Shown here: positions 8,871-18,163 of the stretch, in pieces
Numbering within the stretch: the first letter of the stretch is position 1
How the letters are laid out: each line of letters starts with the position of its first letter
NCBI GenBank assembly: GCA_030612705.1
Contig: JAUWNI010000003.1
Coordinates: 1-64,000, forward strand
Direction of reading: 5' to 3'
DNA length: 64,000 bases
DNA from: Phycisphaerae bacterium
GTDB taxonomy: Bacteria; Planctomycetota; Phycisphaerae; UBA1845; Fen-1342
The notes under the pieces: model-generated
What the model was told of the DNA's origin: nothing
The model's input: the letters and a program-made list of their open reading frames with translations, nothing else
The model's database searches: none
Made by a program: the position numbers and the translations under genes

Positions 8871-9007
8871 GGGAGGTGTTAAACTTATGCGTTCGGGCGC
8901 GCTTGGGGTAGCCGGTCTTCGGTTGTCTCGGCGTGGGAGTTGGTCCCTGCCGGCGCGACGCGGGTCCGTCGGGGTTTGAGCCGTAGGATTGGAAGGGATT
9001 TGCAACC

Positions 9008-10171
9008 ATGGCAGACGAAGTGTTGCTGGAGGTAACGGACGACGAATCCGGCCTAGAGTCCGGTCAGAAAGAGCCCATCCTGAACAAGTACTTCAAGTTC
9101 GTCATCAAGATGAAGCTCTCGGACCTGCACCTCAAAGCCGACCGCCCAGCCATCGTTCGGATGAAAGGCGACTTGCGGCCGCTGAAGGGCGGGCCGCTGA
9201 GCGACGAGTACATCCGCAAGGGGATCTTCGAGCTACTGAGCGAGGACCAGAAGCAGCTTTACAAGAACAACGGGGCGGTCGACTTCGCGCACGACGTGGG
9301 GCCCCCGGGAGACGCCGACCGGTTTCGGGTCAACGCCTTCGAGCAACGCGGGAAGATGTCGGTAGCGGCCCGTCGGGTAGACCGTAGCGTCTTCAAGTTC
9401 GAGGATTTGCACCTGCCGCCGGTGATGGCGGAGATTGCCGAGTTCAACCAGGGGATGGTTCTGCTGGCGGGGATCACGGGTTCGGGCAAGAGCACGACGA
9501 TCGCGTCGATGATCAACTACATCAATGCCCGTTGGCCCGTACACGTCGTGACGATCGAGGACCCGATCGAGTATCTGTTCACGGACGACAAGGCGCTGAT
9601 CAACCAGCGCGAGGTCGGAATCGACGTCGCAGACTTCCACATAGCCCTGAAGTACCTGATGCGTGAAGACCCGGACGTGGTGCTGGTCGGCGAGATGCGC
9701 GACGTCGAGACGTTCAGTGCGGCGGTGCACGCGGCCGAGACCGGTCACCTGGTTTTCGGCACGATCCACGCCTCGGGGGCGGCCCAGACGATCTCACGTA
9801 TTCTGGACCTGTTTCCGGAGAGCGAGCGGCGGGCGATCCGGCAGGCGCTGGAGTTTAACCTTCAGTCGATCATCTGCCAGAAGCTGATCCCGAGCGTCAA
9901 GGAAGGCGTGCCGTTGGTACCGACGGTCGAGATCCTGATCGTCAACGCGTCGATCCGCAAGCTGATCAAGGAGGAGCGCGACAACGAGATCATCAACGTG
10001 ATTCGCTCTTCGTACGAGACCGGCATGGTCGATTTCACCGAGCACCTGCGGCAGTTGGTGGAGACCGGGTATATCGATCACGAGACGGCTTACGACGCGG
10101 CTCCGAACCCCGACGAATTGAAGATGGCGCTCAAGGGGATCAGGCAGGCAACCACGGCGATTCTCGGCTAG
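9008..10171 (+). CDS. pilT: Pilus retraction ATPase (PilT family)
   Basis: PilT depolymerises type IV pili and so drives twitching or DNA uptake. The 387-residue protein has the PAS-like N-terminal domain, then Walker A GITGSGKS (about 156-163), Walker B in DPDVVLVGEMRD (near 221), a His box (HLVFGTIHASGA) and the PilT-specific stretch IRQALEFNLQSIICQKL. It lacks the four-cysteine zinc site of PilB. The N-terminal 20 residues before KYFKFVIK are acidic and longer than in typical PilT. The ATG is preceded by GGAAGGG. The next gene begins 43 bp downstream, so co-transcription is likely. Confidence 0.92.
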   Translation: MADEVLLEVTDDESGLESGQKEPILNKYFKFVIKMKLSDLHLKADRPAIVRMKGDLRPLKGGPLSDEYIRKGIFELLSEDQKQLYKNNGAVDFAHDVGPPGDADRFRVNAFEQRGKMSVAARRVDRSVFKFEDLHLPPVMAEIAEFNQGMVLLAGITGSGKSTTIASMINYINARWPVHVVTIEDPIEYLFTDDKALINQREVGIDVADFHIALKYLMREDPDVVLVGEMRDVETFSAAVHAAETGHLVFGTIHASGAAQTISRILDLFPESERRAIRQALEFNLQSIICQKLIPSVKEGVPLVPTVEILIVNASIRKLIKEERDNEIINVIRSSYETGMVDFTEHLRQLVETGYIDHETAYDAAPNPDELKMALKGIRQATTAILG

Positions 10172-10214
10172 GATACGCGCGGCCGCGCGACGCCGACCGG
10201 TCATAGGAGAAAGC

Positions 10215-11909
10215 ATGGCGACACTTGCTCTGCTTGAGTTGCTGGCTCAGCTTCCGGAAAGCAACATTTACGTCAATCCGTGGAAACTGGTCACGGCGGC
10301 GGTTCTGTTCACGCTGTGGGTCTTTATCGCCCAATGGATCGACCGGGACACGGTGGTGGTCAACACGTTCCGGACGATCTGGAACGTGGCGTCGATTATT
10401 TGCGGAACGGTGGCGCTGTTATTGCTATTGCTGTTGCCGAATTTCTGGGCGGCGATCGGCGCGTTCGCCTTGATCCATATCACTTTTACACTGATCTATG
10501 TCGTACACCGCAACGGTTTGGTCATCGAGGATGACAAAGTCTGCACGGCGGCGCACCTCAAACGGGTGATGACCGAGGGCTTCAGCGGCGGAAAGAAAAA
10601 AGAGCAGCGCGATGTGAAGGAACGCGTCCGAATCACCGGAGCCGACCGCGAGGTCGTCAAGATTCCCGAAGAGGAAACCGAACGCGAGCAGTTCGCCCTG
10701 GCGCAGGATTTGCTCTTCGACACCCTATGGCGACGGGCGCATCAGGTGGAAGTAGTACCGGCGGGGCAGGCTTCGAAGATCCGAGTGGAGATCGACGGGG
10801 CGACCAGCGAGCGCGAGCCGGTGACGCGACCGGAGGGCGACGCGATCCTGTTGTTCTTCAAGAAGGTTGCCGGTCTGAACCTCGAGGAGCGCCGCAAGCC
10901 GCAGAAGGGTCAGGTGATGGCGGCGCTCGGCGACGATCATCGCTATGACGTGGTGGTGCGAACGGACGGTTCGACCGCGGGTGAGAAGTTGACCCTGCGG
11001 GTGATTGGAGAGGAGAAGGATTACAAGGTCGATGATCTCGGCTTTACCGACAAGCAACTGGAGACGATGCGCGAGGCGATGAACGCCGAGCACGGGACGA
11101 TCCTGCTCTCGGCGCCGCCGGGCGGAGGATTGTCGACGTCGATCTACAGTTTTGCGCGGAGTCACGACGCGTTTTTACAGAACATCCAGATGATCGAGTA
11201 CGAGCGTGAGCTTGTAATCAACAACATCACGCAACATATATACAAGCCTTCGGAAGAAAAGACGTTCCTGGCGGAATTGCAGCGCGTGGTGCGGACCGAC
11301 CCGGATGTGATCGTACTGCCGGAGATTCGGGAGCGGGCGGCGGCACCACTGGCGGCCAAGGCGGCTACGGGCAAGCAGATCATGTACGTGGCGTTGAAGT
11401 CGCTGGACTTGTTCGACGCGCTGAGGCGCTGGGCGGGGATGGTCGGCAATGCGAAAAGTCTGGCCGGGAGCTTGCTGATCGTGACGCACCAGCGGCTGGT
11501 GCGCAGGTTGTGCCCCTCGTGTAAGACCCCTTACAAACCCGACCCGGCGACGTTGCAGAAGATCAACATGTCGGCGGACAAGGTCCTGTACCGGCCGCCG
11601 GAGCCGCAGTACGACAAGCACGGGAATCCGATTCTATGCCAGAACTGTCATGGGACGGGTTACGTGGGCCGGACGGGTGTGTTCAACATGCTGGTGGTTG
11701 ACGACGATCTGCGGAAGGTGATCGCCGGCGGGGGGTCGCTGGTGGATATCAAGCGGGCGGCGATGAAGAGGGGGGGCTTGGGGCTCCAGCAGCAGGCGTT
11801 GCAGAAGGTCTTCGACGGGACGACGAGTATCGAAGAGGTGGTCCGCGCGACGCGTCCGCCCAAAACGGGGGCACCGAAGGCGAGCAAGGATAGACCGAGC
11901 GCTGCTTAG
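10215..11909 (+). CDS. Membrane-anchored PilB/GspE homologue with broken Walker A
   Basis: The protein has 564 residues. Three predicted membrane helices occupy about residues 22-100, an arrangement not found in ordinary PilB or GspE. A cytoplasmic charged linker and a secretion-ATPase-like domain follow. The Walker A position reads APPGGGLST (about 299-307): the invariant Lys is replaced by Leu, so ATP hydrolysis is improbable. The Walker B region (DPDVIVLPEIRE, near 362) and both zinc cysteine pairs (CPSC near 433, CQNCHGTGYVGR near 475) are kept, which shows descent from PilB rather than PilT. The C-terminus is Lys/Pro-rich. Placed 43 bp after pilT and 15 bp before a CvpA-like gene, it may be a membrane docking or regulatory subunit; this is inference. 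Confidence 0.85.
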   Translation: MATLALLELLAQLPESNIYVNPWKLVTAAVLFTLWVFIAQWIDRDTVVVNTFRTIWNVASIICGTVALLLLLLLPNFWAAIGAFALIHITFTLIYVVHRNGLVIEDDKVCTAAHLKRVMTEGFSGGKKKEQRDVKERVRITGADREVVKIPEEETEREQFALAQDLLFDTLWRRAHQVEVVPAGQASKIRVEIDGATSEREPVTRPEGDAILLFFKKVAGLNLEERRKPQKGQVMAALGDDHRYDVVVRTDGSTAGEKLTLRVIGEEKDYKVDDLGFTDKQLETMREAMNAEHGTILLSAPPGGGLSTSIYSFARSHDAFLQNIQMIEYERELVINNITQHIYKPSEEKTFLAELQRVVRTDPDVIVLPEIRERAAAPLAAKAATGKQIMYVALKSLDLFDALRRWAGMVGNAKSLAGSLLIVTHQRLVRRLCPSCKTPYKPDPATLQKINMSADKVLYRPPEPQYDKHGNPILCQNCHGTGYVGRTGVFNMLVVDDDLRKVIAGGGSLVDIKRAAMKRGGLGLQQQALQKVFDGTTSIEEVVRATRPPKTGAPKASKDRPSAA

Positions 11910-11924
11910 CGATCGAGGTGCGAT

Positions 11925-13709
11925 ATGGCATTCAATCTGGTTTCACTCGTGCTGGTGCTCGCGGTTACCTTCATGCACTCGATCTTCGGGTTCTTCAGCG
12001 GGCTGATCAATGTGTTCTGCTCGGTGGCCGCGATAGCGATCACGTTTGGTTTCTACGAGGCGCTGAACGATTTTATCACCAAGAGCTTCGGATTGCACCC
12101 GGGCTATACCGAACCGATCTGCTTTATCGCGCTCTTCGTTATCAGCATGGCCGTGCTGCGGGCGTTGGCGGATAATTACATTCGCGGGAACGTGAAGTTG
12201 CCGATGGCGGTCGATTTAGCCGGGGCCGGGGTTTGTGGGTTCATCAACGCGCAGCTTTTCGTGGGTATGCTGGTGCTGGGCGTGCTGATGTTGCCGATCG
12301 GGGGGCGCGTGCTGGGGTTCTCGGCCTGGGAGAGGAATGAGTACAACGAGCAGGATCCCGATCATCCACAATTGACCAAGTTTGATCGTAACCATCTCTG
12401 GCTGCGCTCGGACGAGTTCGCCGCCGGGCTGTTCAAGCTGATCAGCGGCGGCAGCATGCGCGGGACAACGGCGTTTGCCAGCGTTTATCCTAATTTTTCG
12501 GAGGCGGTGTTCTTTTCGACAAACACGGTGCAGCCCGAATCGACCCCGTCGCCGTTCCGCAAGGATAAGGGACGCGACGCGGACGGCTTTGAGAAGGGGC
12601 TGCGCGTGGAAGGCTGGTGGGAGGAGAGCGATCCGATCGAGGGTCGCTACCGGAAGGAAGTGCCGACAAAGCGGTATCCCCAGCCGGACTATGAGCGGGT
12701 GGAGTTCAAACCGGCACCGGGGATGAAGCTGATTGTAACCCGGCTGCATCTGGATCGCACCGCGGCCGACCGCGATAAGCGTACATCAATGCACTTGTTC
12801 CGGCCAACGATGATACGTTTGGTGGGTGAGACCGGTAGTGGGGTTCCGCAGCAATATGTGCCGCGGATTCTCGCGAATGCGGATCGACAGCTAACGGGCG
12901 GGCACCGGATTGTCGACTACGACAACAATTTCAGCCTGCCGGCCGACGGGGAGGATCGGATCTACGCCTATTTCGAAGTGGATCAGGATTTCAAGCCGGC
13001 GTTCGTGGAGTATCGGCGGCACGCCCGGGCGGCAGTGCCGGCGCAGCCGGAAGAGGACCCCGAGGTGGTCTTGACGCTGGCCGGTGAAACGCGCGGAAGG
13101 CGTACGGGGCGAGGTGGATCCCGGACGTTCGGGAGGATTTTGGAAGGCGGGAGCGGTGACAGCCAGAGGTTGCCGTTCGTGATGATGCGGCGGGCGTTCC
13201 AGGGGTCGGGAGAGGTGACGCTGGACGGCCGCGAATTCGTTTCGGGTCGGATTTTCGGGTCGCGTTCGCGCCTGGAACATTCCGGCGAGGAACCGCGAGT
13301 TAGTGACTTCAAGGTGCCCGAGGGGATGCGTCTGATGCAAATACGCTACAAGCCCAAGCGGGTGCGGAGCGTCGTCGGGCAGGTGTTTAATTTTGTCGGC
13401 CAGCTTAACCAGTACTCCATCATTGACAAGAACGCCAACCCATACCCGCTGGTGGGTTACTACGCGATCGTGAATCGGGGCCGCGGCGGCGAATACATCG
13501 AGTTGTTCTACGCCGGCGGACCCGACGATCCGCTAAATGTGAGCTATAATAGAATGCTCGACTTCAAGGAGTTCAAGCGGAACGAGATTAACGACCTGGA
13601 TGACACGATTGTCGGCCTGTTGTTCCTGGTGCCGCCGGACATGGAATTCAGGCGGGTCGAGAACCAGACGGGCGAGGGCGGCGATATTCGGCTGAATTCG
13701 AGTGGTTAG
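11925..13709 (+). CDS. CvpA-like membrane protein with large soluble C-terminal domain
   Basis: The 594-residue protein starts with four hydrophobic helices (about 4-28, 30-50, 62-85, 95-125) arranged as in the CvpA/colicin V production family. About 450 residues of mainly beta-rich soluble sequence without a recognised domain follow. A Gly/Arg-rich patch (near 385-405) interrupts it. CvpA proteins are usually about 160-250 residues, so the tail is the unusual part. The start ATG follows GAGGTGCGAT and lies 15 bp after the membrane ATPase homologue, so the two are very probably translated from one message. Function unknown; context suggests a partner of the pilus apparatus or envelope. Confidence 0.7.
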   Translation: MAFNLVSLVLVLAVTFMHSIFGFFSGLINVFCSVAAIAITFGFYEALNDFITKSFGLHPGYTEPICFIALFVISMAVLRALADNYIRGNVKLPMAVDLAGAGVCGFINAQLFVGMLVLGVLMLPIGGRVLGFSAWERNEYNEQDPDHPQLTKFDRNHLWLRSDEFAAGLFKLISGGSMRGTTAFASVYPNFSEAVFFSTNTVQPESTPSPFRKDKGRDADGFEKGLRVEGWWEESDPIEGRYRKEVPTKRYPQPDYERVEFKPAPGMKLIVTRLHLDRTAADRDKRTSMHLFRPTMIRLVGETGSGVPQQYVPRILANADRQLTGGHRIVDYDNNFSLPADGEDRIYAYFEVDQDFKPAFVEYRRHARAAVPAQPEEDPEVVLTLAGETRGRRTGRGGSRTFGRILEGGSGDSQRLPFVMMRRAFQGSGEVTLDGREFVSGRIFGSRSRLEHSGEEPRVSDFKVPEGMRLMQIRYKPKRVRSVVGQVFNFVGQLNQYSIIDKNANPYPLVGYYAIVNRGRGGEYIELFYAGGPDDPLNVSYNRMLDFKEFKRNEINDLDDTIVGLLFLVPPDMEFRRVENQTGEGGDIRLNSSG

Positions 13710-13720
13710 TACACAACGCT

Positions 13721-13914
13721 AGAAACCGCCAAGACTCCAAGAGCGCCAAGAGGCTGAGAGCGAAGTGCTTCAGCGGCCCGGGACGGGGGCCGCACGTATG
13801 GCGGTTGCGCAACGGAAGCACAAACCCGGGGCAGCACTCCGAAGTCTTGCTGGTACAGCGGCTTACAGGGTTGTAGACAGGTTTTCTTTGCGTGCTTGGC
13901 GCTCTTGGCGGTTG
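13721..13914. repeat. Inverted repeat with ACCGCCAAG ends
   Basis: GAAACCGCCAAGACTCC and GAGCGCCAAG (13722-13750) face CTTGGCGCTCTTGGCGGTT (13895-13913) about 145 bases away. The 387-bp gap after the CvpA-like gene consists of this element and the adjacent family B element. No convincing gene lies inside. Confidence 0.65.
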
Positions 13915-13934
13915 GCATTAGTAGCGTTGCAGGA

Positions 13935-14088
13935 CTAGTGCTCCGCCACACCTCAATTGATGCATGGGTGGCCCATGGTTTCAGCCGTGGGGGACACGAA
14001 TCGGCCGAACATTCGCGTCCCCCACCTCTAAAGAGATGGGCCACCCAATCAACGATGATCCATTGGATCAACTGTGGCAGAGGACTAG
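13935..14088. repeat. Family B palindromic element (MITE-like) flanked by CTAG
   Basis: Left end CTAGTGCTCCGCCACA pairs with the right end TGTGGCAGAGGACTAG, so the element is bounded by CTAG at both sides. Subterminal GGGTGGCCCAT and ATGGGCCACCC form a second inverted pair. A second copy is at 60648-60797, and parts occur in the mosaics at 18160 and 43147. CTAG boundaries fit IS630/Tc1-mariner targeting with duplication of TA. Confidence 0.85.
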
Positions 14089-14096
14089 CACCCTCC

Positions 14097-14906
14097 GTGA
14101 AAACCAGCGTGACGAATTTGTCAGATACGAACACCGAGCGGCAGGAAACGCCCGAATCTCGCGATATGCGCCCGGTGTTACGTCTTTCCCTGGCCCTGGA
14201 TCTGTTCGCCCGGCTGTCGATCTGGAGCACGGCGCTGGCGCTGAGCCTGGCCGCATTTCATGCCCTCGATGCGTGGCCCGAAACAAGTCCGACACAGGCC
14301 GACCTGCCGCTTGCGATTCGCTGGGCCGGACGCCTGGCGTGGTTCGTTCTGCTGTTCAATGTCATCTATGTTGCCGAGCTGGTGGTACTGCGCCTGCTGA
14401 TTCCAACGCCGCGGGAGGGCCGCTATCCCAAAGTTGCGGGATCGTTCAACCGTCAACTGGTCTGGGCGACGCTGTTGATGGTGCTTAACAAGGCGCGGTA
14501 CTTTCCCCCCTTCCCCGGTTTTCTCGTGTTTCACGTGACAAATTTGCCGCCGATGTGCTGGCTGATGGGGCCGATTTACGGTCCGAAGTCGCGCTCGTGT
14601 TATGCGGTTGAACCCGCCATCCTCGACCCGCATCTGGTCGAGCTGGGTCGCAACGTAGTGATCGGGTTCAACGCCACCGTCGCCGGCCATTACCAGGAGC
14701 GTGACGCCTGGGTTCTCAAACGCACGGTCATCGAGGACAACGTCGTCATCGGCGGGCACGCGGTGATCTACGGCGGCGTCCATATCGGCGCCGGCGCCGC
14801 GATCGGGGCCGGTGCGATCGTGCTGCCGAACACGGTAATCGGCCCGAACGAATTCTGGGGCGGCGTCCCCGCCAAAATAATCCGCGATCTTCCCGAAATG
14901 AATTGA
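14097..14906 (+). CDS. Membrane-anchored hexapeptide-repeat acyltransferase
   Basis: Two or three hydrophobic helices (about residues 30-50, 72-95 and a weaker one near 115) precede a left-handed beta-helix made of hexapeptide repeats. Examples are VVIGFNATVAG, VIEDNVVIGGHAVI and AAIGAGAIVLPNTVIG, ending in GVPAKIIRD as in O-acetyltransferases. The likely role is transfer of an acyl group to a cell-envelope sugar; the substrate cannot be told. Start is uncertain: GTG 14097 lies 9 bp after the family B element and has AGAGGA further upstream, while ATG 14166 (MRPVLRL) would remove 23 polar residues. In-frame sequence further upstream runs through the repeat and is rejected. Confidence 0.75.
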   Translation: MKTSVTNLSDTNTERQETPESRDMRPVLRLSLALDLFARLSIWSTALALSLAAFHALDAWPETSPTQADLPLAIRWAGRLAWFVLLFNVIYVAELVVLRLLIPTPREGRYPKVAGSFNRQLVWATLLMVLNKARYFPPFPGFLVFHVTNLPPMCWLMGPIYGPKSRSCYAVEPAILDPHLVELGRNVVIGFNATVAGHYQERDAWVLKRTVIEDNVVIGGHAVIYGGVHIGAGAAIGAGAIVLPNTVIGPNEFWGGVPAKIIRDLPEMN

Positions 14907-14949
14907 GCGCAGCGTTGAATCTGCCTACATAGCCTCCTCGGCGTCCGCC

Positions 14950-16416
14950 TTACCCGCCCCCTTGAGCCGTCAATGCCTCCGCTTTGTAACCGCCACCGGC
15001 GCGGTCACGGAAGTAAATCACGCCGAAGACGATGATGATCACGATCGAGAACGGTGCGACATAACGGAACGACATTCGGCCGCCGTAATTGTCCGCCGGA
15101 TTGAGGATGCCCTTGATCTCATCGACGACGGCTCCGGCGGCTTGTGGCGCGTTGCTGACGGCGCCGCGCATGGCGTTCGCGGTCGCCTCAGACAGCGCAC
15201 CATCCCGCGCCTGGTCAAGCACTCGCCTGACATCATCGACGGCAGCAAGAATCTCCGACCTGAACGGTTCCTGGGCGCTTTCAGCCTGGGCCGGGTATGT
15301 GTCGTCAATTTTCTGGAGCACGGCAACGCTCGCATCGTACGGCAATGCCTCGTGCAAATACCGGTCGGCGATCTTGCCCATCTGTGGCGCGGTAACCACG
15401 CCGACGATGAGCATGCCCATGCCGCCCATCAGCGCCAGGCCGAGCGCGCCGCTCTTGGGCACGCGCTCCGACGTGACGCCGAGCATTGTCGGCCAGAAGT
15501 AGCAGACACCGACGGCAAACACCGTTGCCGACAGGAACGCCATTGCGGTGGTTTCCGCATAGCTGAGCCAATAAAGGCCGATTCCGGACAGGATCGCCGA
15601 TGATACGAGGATTCCGGTGGGTGAAAGCCGGTGGATAACCGGGCCGGCGAAGAATCGCAGGATCGCCATCAGCCCGCTGATATAGGCGAGCACCAGAATC
15701 CCGTGTATACCGCCGGCCTCAAGCACCGCGGGAACCCAGCGGTTCGGGCCGAGCTCCAGTGAGGCGGTAATCGCCATGCACACGAGCAAAATGATGAACA
15801 ACGGCCGTAGCAATGCCTCCCGCACCATGCCGCCGAAGGAAACGCCTGACTGCACGCGCTCGGTGACGGGGAACTTCTGCCCGAGCAAGAGCAATCCGTA
15901 AATCACGGTTGGCACGAGGATGAGCGCCAGCTTGAGTTGCCAGTTGACCAGTCCGATCTGATCAAGCAGGAACGAAGCCACGCCGCCGATGACAATGCCG
16001 CCGGGGAACCAGACGTGGAACTGGTTGAGCTTTTTGGTCTTCTGATCGGAGTAGATGGTGGCGACCAGGGGGTTGCACGCCGCCTCGACGGTGCCGTTGC
16101 CCAGCGCCAAAATCAGCGCCCCGAAAAATAGCATCCAGTAACCGGTGGCGAAGATCATCAACAAAGTACCGGCGGCGTGACAAAACACCGCGAAGCGCAG
16201 CAGGTTACGCATCCCCAGCACGTCACATAGCGGCCCCAGCACGAAGATCGAAACTGTAAAGCCCCACAAGGCAGCGCCGCCGATCCAACCGACCTGCTCA
16301 TTACTGAGCACGAATTGCTCTTTCAACGCCCCCATGATCGCGCCGACGACGCCGAAGCAAACCGAGGTGGCGATCAGTGCGAAACAACTACCCACAAACA
16401 AACGTTCCTTGTTCAT
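14950..16416 (-). CDS. MFS transporter (sugar-type), divergent from the next MFS gene
   Basis: This 488-residue major facilitator has about 12 membrane helices. The N-terminal half has GWIGGAALWGF and a loop GPLCDVLGMRN resembling the MFS motif A. The best resemblance is to the FucP/NarK-like sugar and anion transporters; the substrate is unknown. Between the eleventh and twelfth helices lies a polar segment of about 95 residues (near 350-445) rich in Ala, Gln and Asp. This is longer than usual and probably faces one side as a small helical domain. The start ATG is followed by a clear first helix. It is transcribed away from the nucleoside transporter 361 bp off. Confidence 0.82.
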   Translation of the reverse strand: MNKERLFVGSCFALIATSVCFGVVGAIMGALKEQFVLSNEQVGWIGGAALWGFTVSIFVLGPLCDVLGMRNLLRFAVFCHAAGTLLMIFATGYWMLFFGALILALGNGTVEAACNPLVATIYSDQKTKKLNQFHVWFPGGIVIGGVASFLLDQIGLVNWQLKLALILVPTVIYGLLLLGQKFPVTERVQSGVSFGGMVREALLRPLFIILLVCMAITASLELGPNRWVPAVLEAGGIHGILVLAYISGLMAILRFFAGPVIHRLSPTGILVSSAILSGIGLYWLSYAETTAMAFLSATVFAVGVCYFWPTMLGVTSERVPKSGALGLALMGGMGMLIVGVVTAPQMGKIADRYLHEALPYDASVAVLQKIDDTYPAQAESAQEPFRSEILAAVDDVRRVLDQARDGALSEATANAMRGAVSNAPQAAGAVVDEIKGILNPADNYGGRMSFRYVAPFSIVIIIVFGVIYFRDRAGGGYKAEALTAQGGG

Positions 16417-16514
16417 CAGCCGATCCTTTCACGCTTGCTGGGAAGTGCTCTCCCGGATTTTTTCCGGTAAAGACCGGATCATACCGACCTCGACGTGCCG
16501 GTCAAAGGGCGACT

Positions 16515-16660
16515 GGTGTGCATCACTTGCGGGGGTAACTTGTCTTTCCGAGAAGCGCAGCGCCGAGGAATCTAGCCGGAGCTCGAGTTTGGACCAGATT
16601 CCTCCGCGCGTCCGTCCCAGGCGGACGCGGTCGGAATGACATTCAGGCGTTACCCACTTT
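16515..16660. repeat. GTCATTCCGA-type inverted element
   Basis: GGGTAACTTGTCTTTCCGAG and GAGGAATC on the left face GATTCCTCC, GGTCGGAATGACATTC and GCGTTACCC on the right, giving an inverted repeat of roughly 145 bases. Related halves occur at 4641, 22362, 43400 and 60804. It fills most of the 361-bp divergent spacer between the two MFS genes. Confidence 0.75.
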
Positions 16661-16777
16661 CCTGATGTTCACCCAGGGCGACGACAGCCGACTCCGGCAC
16701 CGTGACGAGCCGTGCTTCACACGCTACGATGATCGCGATTTCCTGATCGTTGTCGACCTCACGAGGGCACCACGCGA

Positions 16778-18163
16778 ATGAACGACGACACCAACGGAAG
16801 GACGGAGCTTTCGGCTTCCGTCGTGGACGTGTCGCGTCCGGCTTTTCTCACGACGCGTCTCTCGATCATGATGTTCCTGGAGTTTTTCGTCTGGGGTGCG
16901 TGGTACGTCACGGTGGGCAATTATATGGGTGCTCACCACATGGGTGAGTTCATCTTCTGGGCGTATACCGTCGGCCCAATCGCGGCGATCATCAGCCCGT
17001 TCTTCCTGGGAATGGTCGCCGACCGCTTCTTCGCAACTGAGCGTGTTCTCTGCGCGATGCACGTGCTCGGCGGCGTGGCGCTGATCGCCGCTCCCTTCCT
17101 CGCGCCGGCGGAGGGCGGTTCGCACTGGCCGTTCATCGCGGTCTTGCTTCTACACATGCTCTGCTACATGCCGACGCTGGGGCTGACGAACACGTTGGCC
17201 TTCCATAACCTGACCAACCGCGAGAAGCAGTTCCCGATCGTGCGTGTCTTCGGGACGATCGGCTGGATCGTCGCCAACATCGTCGTCAGCAAGGTGCTGG
17301 AAGCCGATAAGGCAGTCGAACAGTTTTACGTGGCGGGCGGCGCGGCCGTGGTGCTCGGTATTTTCTGCATCTTCCTGCCGCACACGCCGCCACCGGCCAA
17401 GGGCAAGGCCTCATCGGTTCGTGACGTGCTCGGGCTCGATGCGCTCGCGCTGATGAAGAAGCGCTCGTTCGCCGTCTTCATCATCAGCTCGTTCCTGATT
17501 TGCATTCCGCTGGCGGCGTACTACAACTACGCGCCCGTTTTCGCGGACGCGGCCGGATTCCACAACGTCGCGTTCAACATGTCGTTCGGACAGATGGCCG
17601 AGGTCGTTTTCATGCTCCTGATGCCGCTGTTCTTCGTCAGGCTGGGCGTGAAGTGGATGCTGCTGATCGGTATGTTTGCCTGGGTGCTGCGCTACGGACT
17701 GTTCGCGGGCGCGGCCGGCAACGGCGTGCTCTGGATGATCATGGGCGGCATTCTGCTGCACGGCATATGCTACGACTTTTTCTTCGTTACGGGCTTCATC
17801 TACGTCGACAAACAGGCCAGCAAGAAGATCCGCGGGCAGGCACAGGGCTTGCTGGTCCTGATCACGCAGGGCCTGGGTATGCTGATCGGGGCACAGCTAA
17901 TCGGGCGTCTCGTCAACGCATTTACCGCCGAAAATGCCGGCGTGCTGCTCGACAAGGCGAAAGCGCTGCGCGATCAGGCTGCCGCGGCTACCGGCGCCGA
18001 TGCACAGTCGCTGTGGTCGCAAGCCGCCGAGGTGCTCCTGTCCGCGCGCGATTGGCAAACCATCTGGCTGATTCCCTGCATCATGGCGGCCGTGGTGGCC
18101 GTCGCGTTCATGGTGCTGTTCCGTGAAGACGGCAAGGCTTCCAAGGAGCAAAACGAGTCCTAG
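16778..18163 (+). CDS. Nucleoside permease-like MFS transporter (NupG/XapB family)
   Basis: The 461 residues carry about 12 membrane helices. The opening RLSIMMFLEFFVWGAWYVT is characteristic of the nucleoside:H+ symporter family, as is the VRVFGTIGWIVAN segment. It is predicted to import nucleosides across the inner membrane. The N-terminal 25 residues are polar. As in the neighbouring MFS protein, an extra helical segment of about 50 residues (near 380-430) is inserted before the final helix. The TAG stop at 18161-18163 is part of the CTAG that opens a mosaic repeat. Confidence 0.88.
   Translation: MNDDTNGRTELSASVVDVSRPAFLTTRLSIMMFLEFFVWGAWYVTVGNYMGAHHMGEFIFWAYTVGPIAAIISPFFLGMVADRFFATERVLCAMHVLGGVALIAAPFLAPAEGGSHWPFIAVLLLHMLCYMPTLGLTNTLAFHNLTNREKQFPIVRVFGTIGWIVANIVVSKVLEADKAVEQFYVAGGAAVVLGIFCIFLPHTPPPAKGKASSVRDVLGLDALALMKKRSFAVFIISSFLICIPLAAYYNYAPVFADAAGFHNVAFNMSFGQMAEVVFMLLMPLFFVRLGVKWMLLIGMFAWVLRYGLFAGAAGNGVLWMIMGGILLHGICYDFFFVTGFIYVDKQASKKIRGQAQGLLVLITQGLGMLIGAQLIGRLVNAFTAENAGVLLDKAKALRDQAAAATGADAQSLWSQAAEVLLSARDWQTIWLIPCIMAAVVAVAFMVLFREDGKASKEQNES

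Noticed and set aside
13896-14096. N-terminal extension of the hexapeptide acyltransferase
   Set aside because: It reads through the family B element and has no membrane helix or conserved residue; the start is placed after the element.
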